A DNA stretch of 23,205 nucleotides. Source: a virus. Each line of letters opens with the position of its first letter. Position 1 is the first letter of the stretch. The stretch is taken from the IMG/VR virus record IMGVR_UViG_3300046517_000635, positions 1-23,205 of that record, one strand, 5' to 3'. A program made the translations under genes and the position numbers. The notes beneath the pieces are model-generated. The model was not told the origin of the DNA. It saw only the letters and a list, made by a program, of their open reading frames with translations, and did no database searches. Below, piece after piece: positions 11,022-18,344 of the stretch.

Positions 11022-11189
11022 ATGCCCAACCATGAACTCACCACCGTCCGCGCCGCCGAGCATGACGCGGCGGTTGCCGCCACCAATGACAGCTTCGCCG
11101 CCTACTGGGCCGGCAGCGCCACCGCCTCCGTCGCCCGCGATTATCGCGCCGGCCGCTTCGTCACCATCCGCGCTGGCAGGAAGGGCTGA
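11022..11189 (+). CDS. Small hypothetical protein (55 aa)
   Basis: The frame runs from ATG 11022 to TGA 11189, with AGGGAG about eight bases before the start. The peptide begins MPNHELTTVRAAEHDAAVAA and ends with a basic segment (RDYRAGRFVTIRAGRKG). A helical N-terminus and a beta-like C-terminus are suggested by eye. No family is recognised. A longer frame in another phase starts at 11017 but has Pro/Ser-rich nonsense composition. Confidence 0.55.
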   Translation: MPNHELTTVRAAEHDAAVAATNDSFAAYWAGSATASVARDYRAGRFVTIRAGRKG

Positions 11190-11192
11190 GCC

Positions 11193-11330
11193 ATGTTCAT
11201 TCCCGGAAGCGTCATCATTGCGCTGTTCGGCCTAGTCATCTTCGGCGCATGGCTAGAAAGTGGCGTTGGTCTCGGCTGGGCCGTCTTCGCGCTGATTGGG
11301 TTCAATGTCCTGGCGATGATCTTCGGATGA
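11193..11330 (+). CDS. Tiny two-span membrane protein (45 aa)
   Basis: The peptide is almost wholly hydrophobic: MFIPGSVIIALFGLVIFGAW, a short loop LESGVGLG, then WAVFALIGFNVLAMIFG. Two transmembrane helices are likely. Its stop overlaps the next start by ATGA at 11327, so the two membrane peptides are probably made together. A holin-like role is possible but unproven; no lysis enzyme is nearby. Confidence 0.6.
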   Translation: MFIPGSVIIALFGLVIFGAWLESGVGLGWAVFALIGFNVLAMIFG

Positions 11331-11467
11331 GTGACATGATCACCACCGCTGAAGCTCTCATCCTTGGATGGGTCATTGGGGCAGTCGGAACCTTCCTGCT
11401 CGTCGCCGTAACCGACAAAATCGGCAACGTCATCGGCCGTCTGATGGGGTCCCGTGACCAACGTTGA
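11327..11467 (+). CDS. Tiny single-span membrane protein (46 aa)
   Basis: The peptide reads MSDMITTAEALILGWVIGAV, then GTFLLVAVTDKIGNVIGRL and a charged end GSRDQR. One transmembrane helix is likely. It is coupled to the preceding membrane peptide (ATGA) and overlaps the following HTH gene by 14 bases. No family is recognised. Confidence 0.6.
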   Translation: MSDMITTAEALILGWVIGAVGTFLLVAVTDKIGNVIGRLMGSRDQR

Positions 11468-11639
11468 ACTGAAAGCAGCGCGGACCCGGCTTGGTTTGAC
11501 CCAGGCCGGGCTTGCTGCGCTGCTGCGCGTAGACGGCCGCACGATACGCAAGTGGGAAGCCGGCGATCGCGAGATACCGGGCACCGCCGAAGTCGCTCTC
11601 GAGGCCCTCGCAGACGGCTGGCGACCAAAACACCGCTGA
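11454..11639 (+). CDS. Small XRE-family HTH protein (61 aa)
   Basis: GTG at 11454 starts a compact Cro/CI-type domain: TNVELKAARTRLGLTQAGLA, then ALLRVDGRTIRKWEAGDREI and a closing helix. The phrase LTQAGLAALLRVDGRTIRKWE is a textbook HTH of this class. It has no extra domain. Its start lies inside the membrane peptide gene before it. It may control the late region; the AT-rich gap directly downstream (11640-11721) is a possible target. Confidence 0.75.
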   Translation: MTNVELKAARTRLGLTQAGLAALLRVDGRTIRKWEAGDREIPGTAEVALEALADGWRPKHR

Positions 11640-11721
11640 CTAATTGTCTTACTAGATCCGCTGATTTTTAGGGCTAATACCGTCGTCCCATGTCGAGCAG
11701 CCGCCTCGCCGGGGACGTCGC

Positions 11722-11901
11722 ATGACCATCGCCACCATCATCCTCGCCGTCCTCGCCGTCGCCGCCATCATCTGGCTGTTCCCCTACCTCCCCGCACCGT
11801 GGAACTGGCTCACCGCCCTAATCCTCATCCTCCTCCTCGCCGTCTTCCTGTTCAACGTCCTCGGCGGTGGCGGCATCGGTCTTGGCACAAGGGTCGGCTA
11901 G
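11722..11901 (+). CDS. Small two-span membrane protein
   Basis: The 59-residue product has two hydrophobic helices (MTIATIILAVLAVAAIIWLF and WLTALILILLLAVFLFNVLG) separated by PYLPAPWN, and ends GGGGIGLGTRVG. This layout resembles the small Thivi_2564-type membrane proteins of bacteria. The gap before it (11640-11721) is AT-rich at its start and holds no clear gene. A holin function cannot be excluded. The next gene begins on the base after its stop. Confidence 0.65.
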   Translation: MTIATIILAVLAVAAIIWLFPYLPAPWNWLTALILILLLAVFLFNVLGGGGIGLGTRVG

Positions 11902-12108
11902 ATGGCCAAACTCACCACCACCCGCCGCAACGCCCTGCCCAAGTCACAGTTCGCAGGCGCCGGCCGCACATTCCCCGTCGATACCGCCGCACGCGCCTCC
12001 AACGCTAAAGCCCGCGCAACTCAAGCAGTTAAGGCCGGCCGCATGTCGCCTGCCGCCGCCGCCAGGCTCAAGGCAAAGGCCAACAAGAAGCTGAAGGCTG
12101 GCAAGTGA
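11902..12108 (+). CDS. Small basic Ala/Lys-rich protein
   Basis: The 68-residue protein begins MAKLTTTRRNALPKSQFAGA, then GRTFPVDTAARASNAKARAT, and ends in a Lys/Ala helix (AAARLKAKANKKLKAGK). The N-terminal phrase resembles a short module seen in phage capsid-maturation proteins and DUF6582-like proteins (LTTKARNALPKSDFALPGRRYPI style). It is strongly basic and may bind DNA. The stop overlaps the GTG of the small terminase candidate (GTGA at 12105). Confidence 0.65.
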   Translation: MAKLTTTRRNALPKSQFAGAGRTFPVDTAARASNAKARATQAVKAGRMSPAAAARLKAKANKKLKAGK

Positions 12109-12407
12109 GTCCGGATACTACTGTAGTTAAAACTAGTCGGCGCGGCGCGGCACCGGGTGAACGTCGCGGCGGACGGGTCGCGGGGACGCCAAACAAGGCC
12201 ACAGCGGACATCAAGAAGCTTGCGGCTGTCCATGCCCCTGCCGCCATGGTCGAACTCGCACGTCTTGCCGTAGAGGCCGAAAGCGAAGCCGCCCGCGTCG
12301 CTGCGATTAAGGAGTTATTCGACCGCGGCTATGGCAAGGCCCGACAGCTGATCGGCTCCGATCCGGACAACCCGCTGCCTGGCCTGGTGGTCGAATATCG
12401 TGACTGA
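12105..12407 (+). CDS. Probable terminase small subunit
   Basis: GTG at 12105 gives 100 residues. A basic N-terminus (RRGAAPGERRGGRVAGTPNK) leads into helices (ATADIKKLAAVHAPAAMVEL, then EAARVAAIKELFDRGYGKA). The phrase G-R-x-x-G-T-P-N-K-A-T followed by a DRGYGKA helix is typical of small proteins encoded just before large terminases in many phages. It would recognise phage DNA and load it onto the large subunit. It overlaps the large terminase by eight bases. An alternative small subunit is the HTH protein at 13635. Confidence 0.65.
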   Translation: MSPDTTVVKTSRRGAAPGERRGGRVAGTPNKATADIKKLAAVHAPAAMVELARLAVEAESEAARVAAIKELFDRGYGKARQLIGSDPDNPLPGLVVEYRD

Positions 12408-13638
12408 GGGGCGCGTTATCCTCCCGCGATGGGCAGACCGGCTGAGAAAGCCGTCGCGCTACAAGGCGATCTACGGGGGTCGCGGGGGTGGCAAATCGCG
12501 GTCTGTGGCAACTGAGTTGATCGTTAAGGCCGGGCTCAAGCCAGAGCGCATCCTTTGCGCCCGTGAGGTCCAGAAATCGATCAAGGACAGCGTCAAGCGC
12601 CTCCTCGACGACGAGATCGATCGCATCGGACTGCGTCACCTGTTCACCTCCACCGAACAGGAGATCCGCGGCGCGAACGGCAGCCTGTTCATCTTCGCTG
12701 GCCTGCGCGGCAATGCCGCCAGCATCAAGTCGCTGGAAGGCGTGACGATCGCATGGGTCGAGGAAGCCCAGACGATCAGCCAGTCATCGCTCGAAACGCT
12801 GGTCCCAACCATCCGCGCCGCCGACAGCGAGCTATGGTTCACGTGGAACCCCGACCTGCCGACCGACCCGATCGACAAGATGTTTCGCAGCGAGACGCGC
12901 CCGCCGGACTCAATGGTGGTCGAGGTCAACCACACCAACAACCCATGGTTTCCCGACGTGCTGCGGGCCGACATGGACTACGACCTCAGCCGCGACATCG
13001 ACAAATACAACCACGTCTGGCTCGGCCGCTATCGTCAGAACAGCGAGGCGCGCGTCTTCCGCAACTGGCGCGTCGAGGCGTTCGACAGCCCGCGCAACGT
13101 CGAATATCGCCAGGGCGCCGACTTCGGCTTCTCGATCGACCCGTCCTGCCTGGTCCGCTGCTGGATCGACGGAACGCAGCTGTTCGTCGACTACGAGGCC
13201 TGGGGGCTCCAGGTCGAGATCAACAACCTGCCGCAGCTGTTTCTCAGCGTGCCGGACAGCGAGAAATGGTGGACCACCGCCGACAGCTCGCGACCCGAGA
13301 CGATCAGCTACCTGCGCAACCACGGCTTCCCGCAGATCCGCCCGGCGATCAAGGGCGCGCGGTCGGTCGAGGAAGGCGTCGAGTTCCTCAAGTCGTTCGA
13401 CATCGTCGTCCACCCGCGCTGCACGCGAACCATCGACGAACTCACACATTTTTCATGGAAGACCGACAGCCTGACCGGCGACGTCCTGCCGCTGCTCGAG
13501 GACAAGGACAACCACCTGATCGACAGCTTGCGCTATGCCTGCGAGGGCGCTCGCCGGGCGACCGCGGCCAACAAGCAGAACGTGGTGTCGCTCAACGTGC
13601 CCTCTATGGCCTCCGCGTTCGCTGCGAGGGGGCGATGA
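12400..13638 (+). CDS. terL: Terminase large subunit
   Basis: GTG at 12400 gives 412 residues, the usual size for PBSX/P22-like large subunits. The ATPase has Walker A GGRGGGKS (26-33), Walker B VTIAWVEEAQ (115-124) and a FTWNP coupling motif (147-151). The RNase H-like nuclease has GADFGFSIDPS (D241), TADSSRPETISYL (D295) and LEDKDNHLIDSLRYA (D370, D375). It cuts concatemeric DNA and pumps it into the procapsid through the portal. Its stop overlaps the start of the next gene (ATGA). No inteins or breaks are seen. Confidence 0.93.
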   Translation: MTEGRVILPRWADRLRKPSRYKAIYGGRGGGKSRSVATELIVKAGLKPERILCAREVQKSIKDSVKRLLDDEIDRIGLRHLFTSTEQEIRGANGSLFIFAGLRGNAASIKSLEGVTIAWVEEAQTISQSSLETLVPTIRAADSELWFTWNPDLPTDPIDKMFRSETRPPDSMVVEVNHTNNPWFPDVLRADMDYDLSRDIDKYNHVWLGRYRQNSEARVFRNWRVEAFDSPRNVEYRQGADFGFSIDPSCLVRCWIDGTQLFVDYEAWGLQVEINNLPQLFLSVPDSEKWWTTADSSRPETISYLRNHGFPQIRPAIKGARSVEEGVEFLKSFDIVVHPRCTRTIDELTHFSWKTDSLTGDVLPLLEDKDNHLIDSLRYACEGARRATAANKQNVVSLNVPSMASAFAARGR

Positions 13639-13994
13639 TGGCTGAAATGCCCCGTATTGCCCCCACAAGCCCCGCTGAGCGCGATCCCGGGCTCGAGTGG
13701 CTACCGACACCACCCGGCGCTGAAAACGTCTCAGAAGGGCTTGGAATGGCCGACGACCGGGCTGAAGACGCGCGCCGTAACATCGCGATCTTCGAGGATC
13801 GCTGGCGCACCGGCGAGACCTATGCCTCGCTGGCCGCACGCTATGGGCTGAGCGGCGGCCGGGTCTGCCAGATTTACGCCCGCGAGTTCAAGCGCTTGTC
13901 GAAGTCAGCGCTCGGCCGCCTGGTCAGGGACGACCATTACCCTGGCGAGACCGTCAAGGAATGGATCGACCGCCGCAAGCGGTTGAGGAAATAG
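13635..13994 (+). CDS. HTH protein between terminase and portal
   Basis: From ATG 13635 (or 13638) the product has 119 residues. The first 45 residues are Pro-rich and disordered. Residues about 62-86 (TYASLAARYGLSGGRVCQIY) form a sigma-70 region-4-like helix-turn-helix, and the end is basic (VKEWIDRRKRLRK). It may be a second DNA-recognition factor for packaging or a late regulator. The position between large terminase and portal is unusual for a regulator. The frame is open far upstream inside the terminase gene, but that part is a shadow. Confidence 0.7.
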   Translation: MMAEMPRIAPTSPAERDPGLEWLPTPPGAENVSEGLGMADDRAEDARRNIAIFEDRWRTGETYASLAARYGLSGGRVCQIYAREFKRLSKSALGRLVRDDHYPGETVKEWIDRRKRLRK

Positions 13995-13997
13995 CCG

Positions 13998-16310
13998 ATG
14001 GCGACTGACCTCGAGCCCCTGCCCGAATCCGAGACCAACGACTTCGAGCACGGCACCAACAAGCACGACCTGGAGAGCGTCCACGAGCGCGCCATGCGCC
14101 GGTTCGACACCGTCGCCGTGCCGCAGCGCGAGCTCCGCGCGCAATCGCTCGAGGCCCGCCGCTTCGTCACCATCTCCGGGGCGCAATGGGAGGGGCCGTG
14201 GCTCGAGCAGTTCGAGAACACGCCCCGCCCCGAGGTCGACAAGATCACCAAGTCATTGGAGAAGATCGAGACCGACTACCGCGAGAACCGGCTGACGGTC
14301 GACTTCCTGCCGGCCGACGACATCGCCGATGACGAGACCGCCGACACGCTGGACGGCTGCTATCGTGCCGACAACGCCTTCTTCGGCTCGGATCTCGCTC
14401 GCGACAACGCCTTCAAGGAGGGCATCCGCGGCGGCTTCGGCGCCTATCGCGCGACCGAGGACCATGAAGACCCCGACGATCCCGAGAACGAGAATCTGCG
14501 GGTTAATCCGGCGCGGATCATCGTCGATGCCGACCAGAGCGTCTACTTCGACGGCGCCAGCGTGCTCTACAACCATGCCGATGCCGAATGGGCGTTCGTC
14601 CTCTCCGCCGACCCGCGCATCCTGGCCGAGGAGAAATGGGGGGCCGAGAACTTGGCCGCCTGGCCGCTGGTCGGCTGGCAATACGCCTGGGACTGGTACA
14701 CGCCCGATCTCGTCAAGACCGCGGAATATTACGAGGTCGAGCATATCGCCGACAAGCTCATCACCTTCACCCAGGGGATCAGCGGCGAGACCCAGCGTTA
14801 CTACGACAGCGAGATCGACGGTGCGGCGATCAAGGAACTGCGCGCGCTGGGCTGGAAGTCGAAGGGCAAGAAGGTCGATCGCCGCCGGGTCCATAAATAC
14901 GTCCTGAACGGCACCAAGGTGCTCAAGGACTGCGGCTTTATCCTGGGCCAGAAGATCCCGGTGATCCCCTATTACGGGCGGTTCGAGTTCGTCGACAATA
15001 TGATCCGCTGGCGCGGCCATGTCGCCAAGCGGATGGACAGCCAGCGGATTTACAACGCGAGCATCGGCAAGGTCGTCGAGACCCAGTCGCTCAGCCCGTT
15101 CGACGTGCCGATCGTCGACCCCGACCAGGTCGATGAGGTGATCCTCGAGCAATGGGCCAGGGGCAACATCGACCGCACGCCGCTGCGGCTGCTAAAGGTG
15201 CTGCGGAATCCCGATGGATCGATCGCCCAGGCAGGCCCGATCGGCAAGATCGAACCGCCGCAGGTGCCGCCGGCAACGGTCGGGCTGCTGCAGATCGCCA
15301 GCGCCGACCTGACCGACCAGGACGACAACGCCGACCAGGTCAAGTCGAACATTTCGGCCGATGCGATGGACATCGCCGCCGCCCGGGTCGACGCCAAGTC
15401 GGGCATCTACCTCGACAACATGCGGCTTACGATCCAGTGGGAGGGCGAGGTCTACAAGGGCAAGGCGCGCGAGGCCTATTACGAGCCGGGCCGCAAGATC
15501 GCGACGCTGACCGCCGACGGCAAGGATTCCACCGCGACGATTGCCGAGCCCCATCTTGACGCGAATAACGTCTACAAGATCCGCAACGACCTCAGCCAGG
15601 GCGCCTACAAGGTCGTCTCGAGCGTCCAGGAATCGACCGCGACCAAGCGCCAGAAGACCGTGCGCCAGAGCATGGAACTGGCCGCGGTGGCGACCCAGGC
15701 GCAGGCGATGGACCTGGCGCAGGCATCGCTGCTGACCGCGACGATGAACATGGACGGCGAGGGCCAGGACGAGCTGCAGACCTGGGCGCGCAACAAGCTG
15801 ATCGCATTGGGCGTGGTCAAGCCGACGCCCGAGGAAGCCCAGCAGATCGCGCAAGCGCAGGCGGCACAGGGCCAGCAGCAGCCGAGCCCGGCCGACCAGG
15901 CGCTGATGGCGACCGCGGCGCAGGCCCAGTCGCAGGCCGAACTCAACAAGGCGTCGTCGGTCGACAAGCTGGCGGCGGCGCATCTGAAGGGGGCGCAGGC
16001 CGAGGCACTGGGCGGCCCCGACGCCGCGCCGGCAGTGCCGACGGGTCTTCAGAAGCCACCCGAGACGCCGGTCGAGACGATCTCCAAGCTGGCGAGCGCC
16101 CGGCTCAACGTCGCCAGGGCCGATCACCTGCAGCATGACATGGCGATCAAGACCCATGACGCGGGCGTCAAGCGGGTCAAGACCGGTGCAGACATCCTCG
16201 CCGAGCATCGCCGGCAGCAGCTCGCCGAGCATCAGGCCCTGGCCGAGCATCTACAGCAGCAGGCGCAGCAGCAACCATTGGCCGAACAGATACCAGCGGG
16301 GACGGCATGA
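13998..16310 (+). CDS. P22-like portal protein
   Basis: The 770-residue protein matches P22 gp1 in size (725) and in style. The N-terminal part (RRFDTVAVPQRELRAQSLEA, then RRFVTISGAQWEG) and the central domain (GQKIPVIPYYGRFEFVDNMI, then RWRGHVAKRMDSQRIYNASI) are characteristic. The last 170 residues are a long Gln/Ala-rich helix with many repeats of Q, A and E, like the barrel helix of P22 portals. Twelve copies would form the DNA entry ring at one capsid vertex. The gene starts four bases after the stop of the HTH gene. Confidence 0.88.
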   Translation: MATDLEPLPESETNDFEHGTNKHDLESVHERAMRRFDTVAVPQRELRAQSLEARRFVTISGAQWEGPWLEQFENTPRPEVDKITKSLEKIETDYRENRLTVDFLPADDIADDETADTLDGCYRADNAFFGSDLARDNAFKEGIRGGFGAYRATEDHEDPDDPENENLRVNPARIIVDADQSVYFDGASVLYNHADAEWAFVLSADPRILAEEKWGAENLAAWPLVGWQYAWDWYTPDLVKTAEYYEVEHIADKLITFTQGISGETQRYYDSEIDGAAIKELRALGWKSKGKKVDRRRVHKYVLNGTKVLKDCGFILGQKIPVIPYYGRFEFVDNMIRWRGHVAKRMDSQRIYNASIGKVVETQSLSPFDVPIVDPDQVDEVILEQWARGNIDRTPLRLLKVLRNPDGSIAQAGPIGKIEPPQVPPATVGLLQIASADLTDQDDNADQVKSNISADAMDIAAARVDAKSGIYLDNMRLTIQWEGEVYKGKAREAYYEPGRKIATLTADGKDSTATIAEPHLDANNVYKIRNDLSQGAYKVVSSVQESTATKRQKTVRQSMELAAVATQAQAMDLAQASLLTATMNMDGEGQDELQTWARNKLIALGVVKPTPEEAQQIAQAQAAQGQQQPSPADQALMATAAQAQSQAELNKASSVDKLAAAHLKGAQAEALGGPDAAPAVPTGLQKPPETPVETISKLASARLNVARADHLQHDMAIKTHDAGVKRVKTGADILAEHRRQQLAEHQALAEHLQQQAQQQPLAEQIPAGTA

Positions 16311-16585
16311 CCGAATTTCCCAAACTGATGTTTAAGGCCGGCACCGGCCAGGGCCATATGCTCGCCGACAAGCCCTTGAAGATCGAGAACAAATACCTCT
16401 GCGACGTGCAGCGCATCGAGGACGAGGCGGCCGAGAAGGCGGCGATCGACGACGGTTGGAAGGACAGCCCGGCAGAGGCTTGCGCGACGCCCGAGCCGGC
16501 GGTCCTGCCGATCGGGGCGGCGGCAACCGCAGCCGCGGCGCCGCCCGCCAAGCCCGAGGCCAAGGCCGGGGAGAAGCAGGCATGA
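16307..16585 (+). CDS. Small protein of the head module
   Basis: The 92-residue protein starts MTEFPKLMFKAGTGQGHMLA and includes NKYLCDVQRIEDEAAEKAAI and DDGWKDSPAEA. A short FPK(L/W)(M/L)Y module ending in DEAEEEAAIADGW is common in phage genes between portal and scaffold or capsid. The C-terminal 35 residues are Ala/Pro-rich and disordered. Its exact role is unknown; it may be a scaffold accessory or assembly chaperone. ATGA overlaps tie it to portal and scaffold. Confidence 0.65.
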   Translation: MTEFPKLMFKAGTGQGHMLADKPLKIENKYLCDVQRIEDEAAEKAAIDDGWKDSPAEACATPEPAVLPIGAAATAAAAPPAKPEAKAGEKQA

Positions 16586-17454
16586 CGGACGACGAAGACG
16601 ACGATGACAAGCAGGTCGAGGTCGAACTGGACGACGAACCCGACGAGCCAGAGCCGGCGCCCGAAGGCGAGGACGGCGAGGACACGCCGGGCGACAACGA
16701 CGACGACGAGATGGTCGTCGAGGTCGAGGGGCTGGAGGAGCCGCCGGTCGAGGAGACCCCGGTCATCCGCTCGCTGCGCCATCGCGAGCGCGAACTGGCG
16801 CGGCGGGTCAAGGAACTGGAAAGCCAGCAGAAGACCGCCGCGGTCGAGGAACTCGGGCCCAAGCCCGACCTGTGGGAGGACTGCGACGGCGATACCGATG
16901 TCTACGATGCCAGGAAGTCCGAATGGGACGCCAGGCGGCAGGCGATCGACAATCGCCGGGCCGAGGCGCAAGCCGCCGAGCAGCGGACGCGGGAGCGGTT
17001 CGATACCTCGCTGGCGGTAATGCGGGCCAATGCCGCCAAGCTCGGCGTGCCGGGCTACCAGGAGGCCGAGGAAGCGGTCGGCTCGGCTTTGCCGCCGGTG
17101 ATCGGCAACGCCATCCCGATGTACTTCGGCGAGCGCGCGCCGGCACTGGTCAAGGCGCTCCATGCCCATCCGGCGCTGCTGGAGAAGATCACCACCGCGG
17201 CGAAAGCCGATCCCGTGCAGGCGCTGTTCGACCTGTGGGATCTATCGAAAGGCGTGAAGATGGTTGCGAAACGAAAGAGCGGCGCGAAGGCCGAAGAGAT
17301 CCTGCGCGGCTCGGCCCCGCTCAGCACCGTCCCCGACGACAAGCAGCGGGCCAGGCTGGAAAAGGCGGTCGACGACGGCAAGCCCGGCGCGGACGTTGCG
17401 CTGATGGCGTTCCTGAAGGCGAAGCGTGAGCGGGAGAGGACGCGCGCGGCTTAG
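16582..17454 (+). CDS. Scaffolding protein (P22 gp8-like position)
   Basis: The 290-residue protein has a highly acidic N-terminus (first 60 residues mostly Asp and Glu). Then come long charged helices (RHRERELARRVKELESQQKT, and ARRQAIDNRRAEAQAAEQRT) and a basic C-terminus (FLKAKRERERTRAA). This charge layout fits scaffolding proteins, whose basic C-terminal helix-loop-helix binds the coat. It would template procapsid assembly and then leave. It sits between portal and coat as in P22, but an inserted endonuclease gene separates it from the coat. Its stop overlaps the stop of that gene, sharing TTAG. Confidence 0.8.
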   Translation: MTDDEDDDDKQVEVELDDEPDEPEPAPEGEDGEDTPGDNDDDEMVVEVEGLEEPPVEETPVIRSLRHRERELARRVKELESQQKTAAVEELGPKPDLWEDCDGDTDVYDARKSEWDARRQAIDNRRAEAQAAEQRTRERFDTSLAVMRANAAKLGVPGYQEAEEAVGSALPPVIGNAIPMYFGERAPALVKALHAHPALLEKITTAAKADPVQALFDLWDLSKGVKMVAKRKSGAKAEEILRGSAPLSTVPDDKQRARLEKAVDDGKPGADVALMAFLKAKRERERTRAA

Positions 17455-18194
17455 GCGCGTTTCCAGCGAACAGCGGCGCCCAGCCGGCCTCTTTCGGCCA
17501 AAGCGGCGCGCGCCTCCGGTGACATAGACCGGCGTTTCCCGGACTCTGATCGTTTTCGGGTCGTTTCTTCTGAGGGACCAAGGCCAGCCGCCATTCTGGC
17601 AGCCCATGCGGCTTTGTATTTAGCGCGCCGCTCGTCTGTCCATGGTGGCAGTTTGAGGCCAGTTCTGCCTTTTCCGATGTTTGCGCAGTGCGAGGGGCTG
17701 AGCTTTTTGCCAATTCGCTGGGCGGACTGCTTCCGCTTCGTGTCCTCGCTGACAACACGATTTCGCATGATTTCAGCTTTCCTGCGCAGAACCTCAGGAG
17801 TTTGCGCAGCCCGCATTCTTGCCTTATGCTCTTCTGATCGTGGGCCGGTTATTGCCGCCAGCATCTTGGCGGTCGCCTTGCGGCCAGCAGCACCGTCCCC
17901 GCCATCGGTCATGTTGTAGAGGGTGAACCCTGCGGCCAGATAATCGGCGACCAGTACGGTCTCTGCCTCCATCAGCGCGCGGTCGTCGTCGCTGAGGTAC
18001 AATTCGCACCAGTCAAAGCCGTCACGACCGTATTTCTTCAGGGCGTGGAGGAAGATGACGGTGCCGCTTCTGGCGTAGCGCTGGTGGGTTTTGCGCCGCC
18101 ATTCCATGCCGTGAATGGATTTGCCGATGTAGATTTTTCCGTTGGTGCGGCAAGTCGCCATGTAGACCGCGCCGAGAAACTGTTGGCCATTCAT
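17451..18194 (-). CDS. GIY-YIG homing endonuclease
   Basis: The 247-residue protein begins with the GIY-YIG nuclease (residues about 7-95). GIY is represented by VYM (10-12), then NGKIYIGKS with YIG at 22-24, EWRRKTHQRY with the conserved Arg, and ALMEAETVLVADYLAAGFTL followed by YNMTDGGDG with the catalytic Glu. The rest has NUMOD3-like DNA-binding repeats (GPRSEEHKARMRAAQTPEVL, SEDTKRKQSAQRIGKKLSPS) and a basic end. It is a mobile gene inserted between scaffold and coat on the opposite strand, with a lower-GC, different codon style. It would cut alleles lacking it and copy itself by recombination. Confidence 0.9.
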   Translation of the reverse strand: MNGQQFLGAVYMATCRTNGKIYIGKSIHGMEWRRKTHQRYARSGTVIFLHALKKYGRDGFDWCELYLSDDDRALMEAETVLVADYLAAGFTLYNMTDGGDGAAGRKATAKMLAAITGPRSEEHKARMRAAQTPEVLRRKAEIMRNRVVSEDTKRKQSAQRIGKKLSPSHCANIGKGRTGLKLPPWTDERRAKYKAAWAARMAAGLGPSEETTRKRSESGKRRSMSPEARAALAERGRLGAAVRWKRA

Positions 18195-18213
18195 TGCCAG
18201 TGATTAGCGCCCG

Positions 18214-18229
18214 TTGCGGGAGCCCGCAA
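18214..18229. repeat. Perfect inverted repeat upstream of the coat gene
   Basis: TTGCGGG and CCCGCAA form a 7-bp perfect inverted repeat with a 2-base centre. It lies 20 bp upstream of the homing endonuclease start and about 115 bp before the coat gene. It has no T-run, so it is not a typical terminator on the plus strand. It could be an operator of the endonuclease promoter or a remnant of the insertion site. The rest of the gap (18230-18344) holds no gene. Confidence 0.4.
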
Positions 18230-18344
18230 GCTATGGCATGATCGGGCTACGTCAAATCGGTTCCTGCCACCGGAAGTGCAGAGGTCAGACGTCGAACCGC
18301 GTGGAACGCGAGATTCCGTTGACCTCGATCCGCAGGAGCCCGAC

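Noticed and set aside
11640-11721. tRNA, attachment site or terminator in the AT-rich gap
   Set aside because: No cloverleaf, no hairpin followed by T-run, and no repeat matching another place in the window was found; the -35/-10 spacing I could draw was also wrong.
14253-15152. 299-codon minus-strand open frame
   Set aside because: Antisense to the conserved core of the portal gene with no independent start signal.
15192-16250. 352-codon minus-strand open frame
   Set aside because: Shadow of the Gln/Ala-rich end of the portal gene; Leu/Arg repeats reflect the antisense of that tract.
18230-18344. tRNA-like sequence before the coat gene
   Set aside because: A GTCGAACC stretch recalls a T-arm, but acceptor and anticodon stems cannot be formed.
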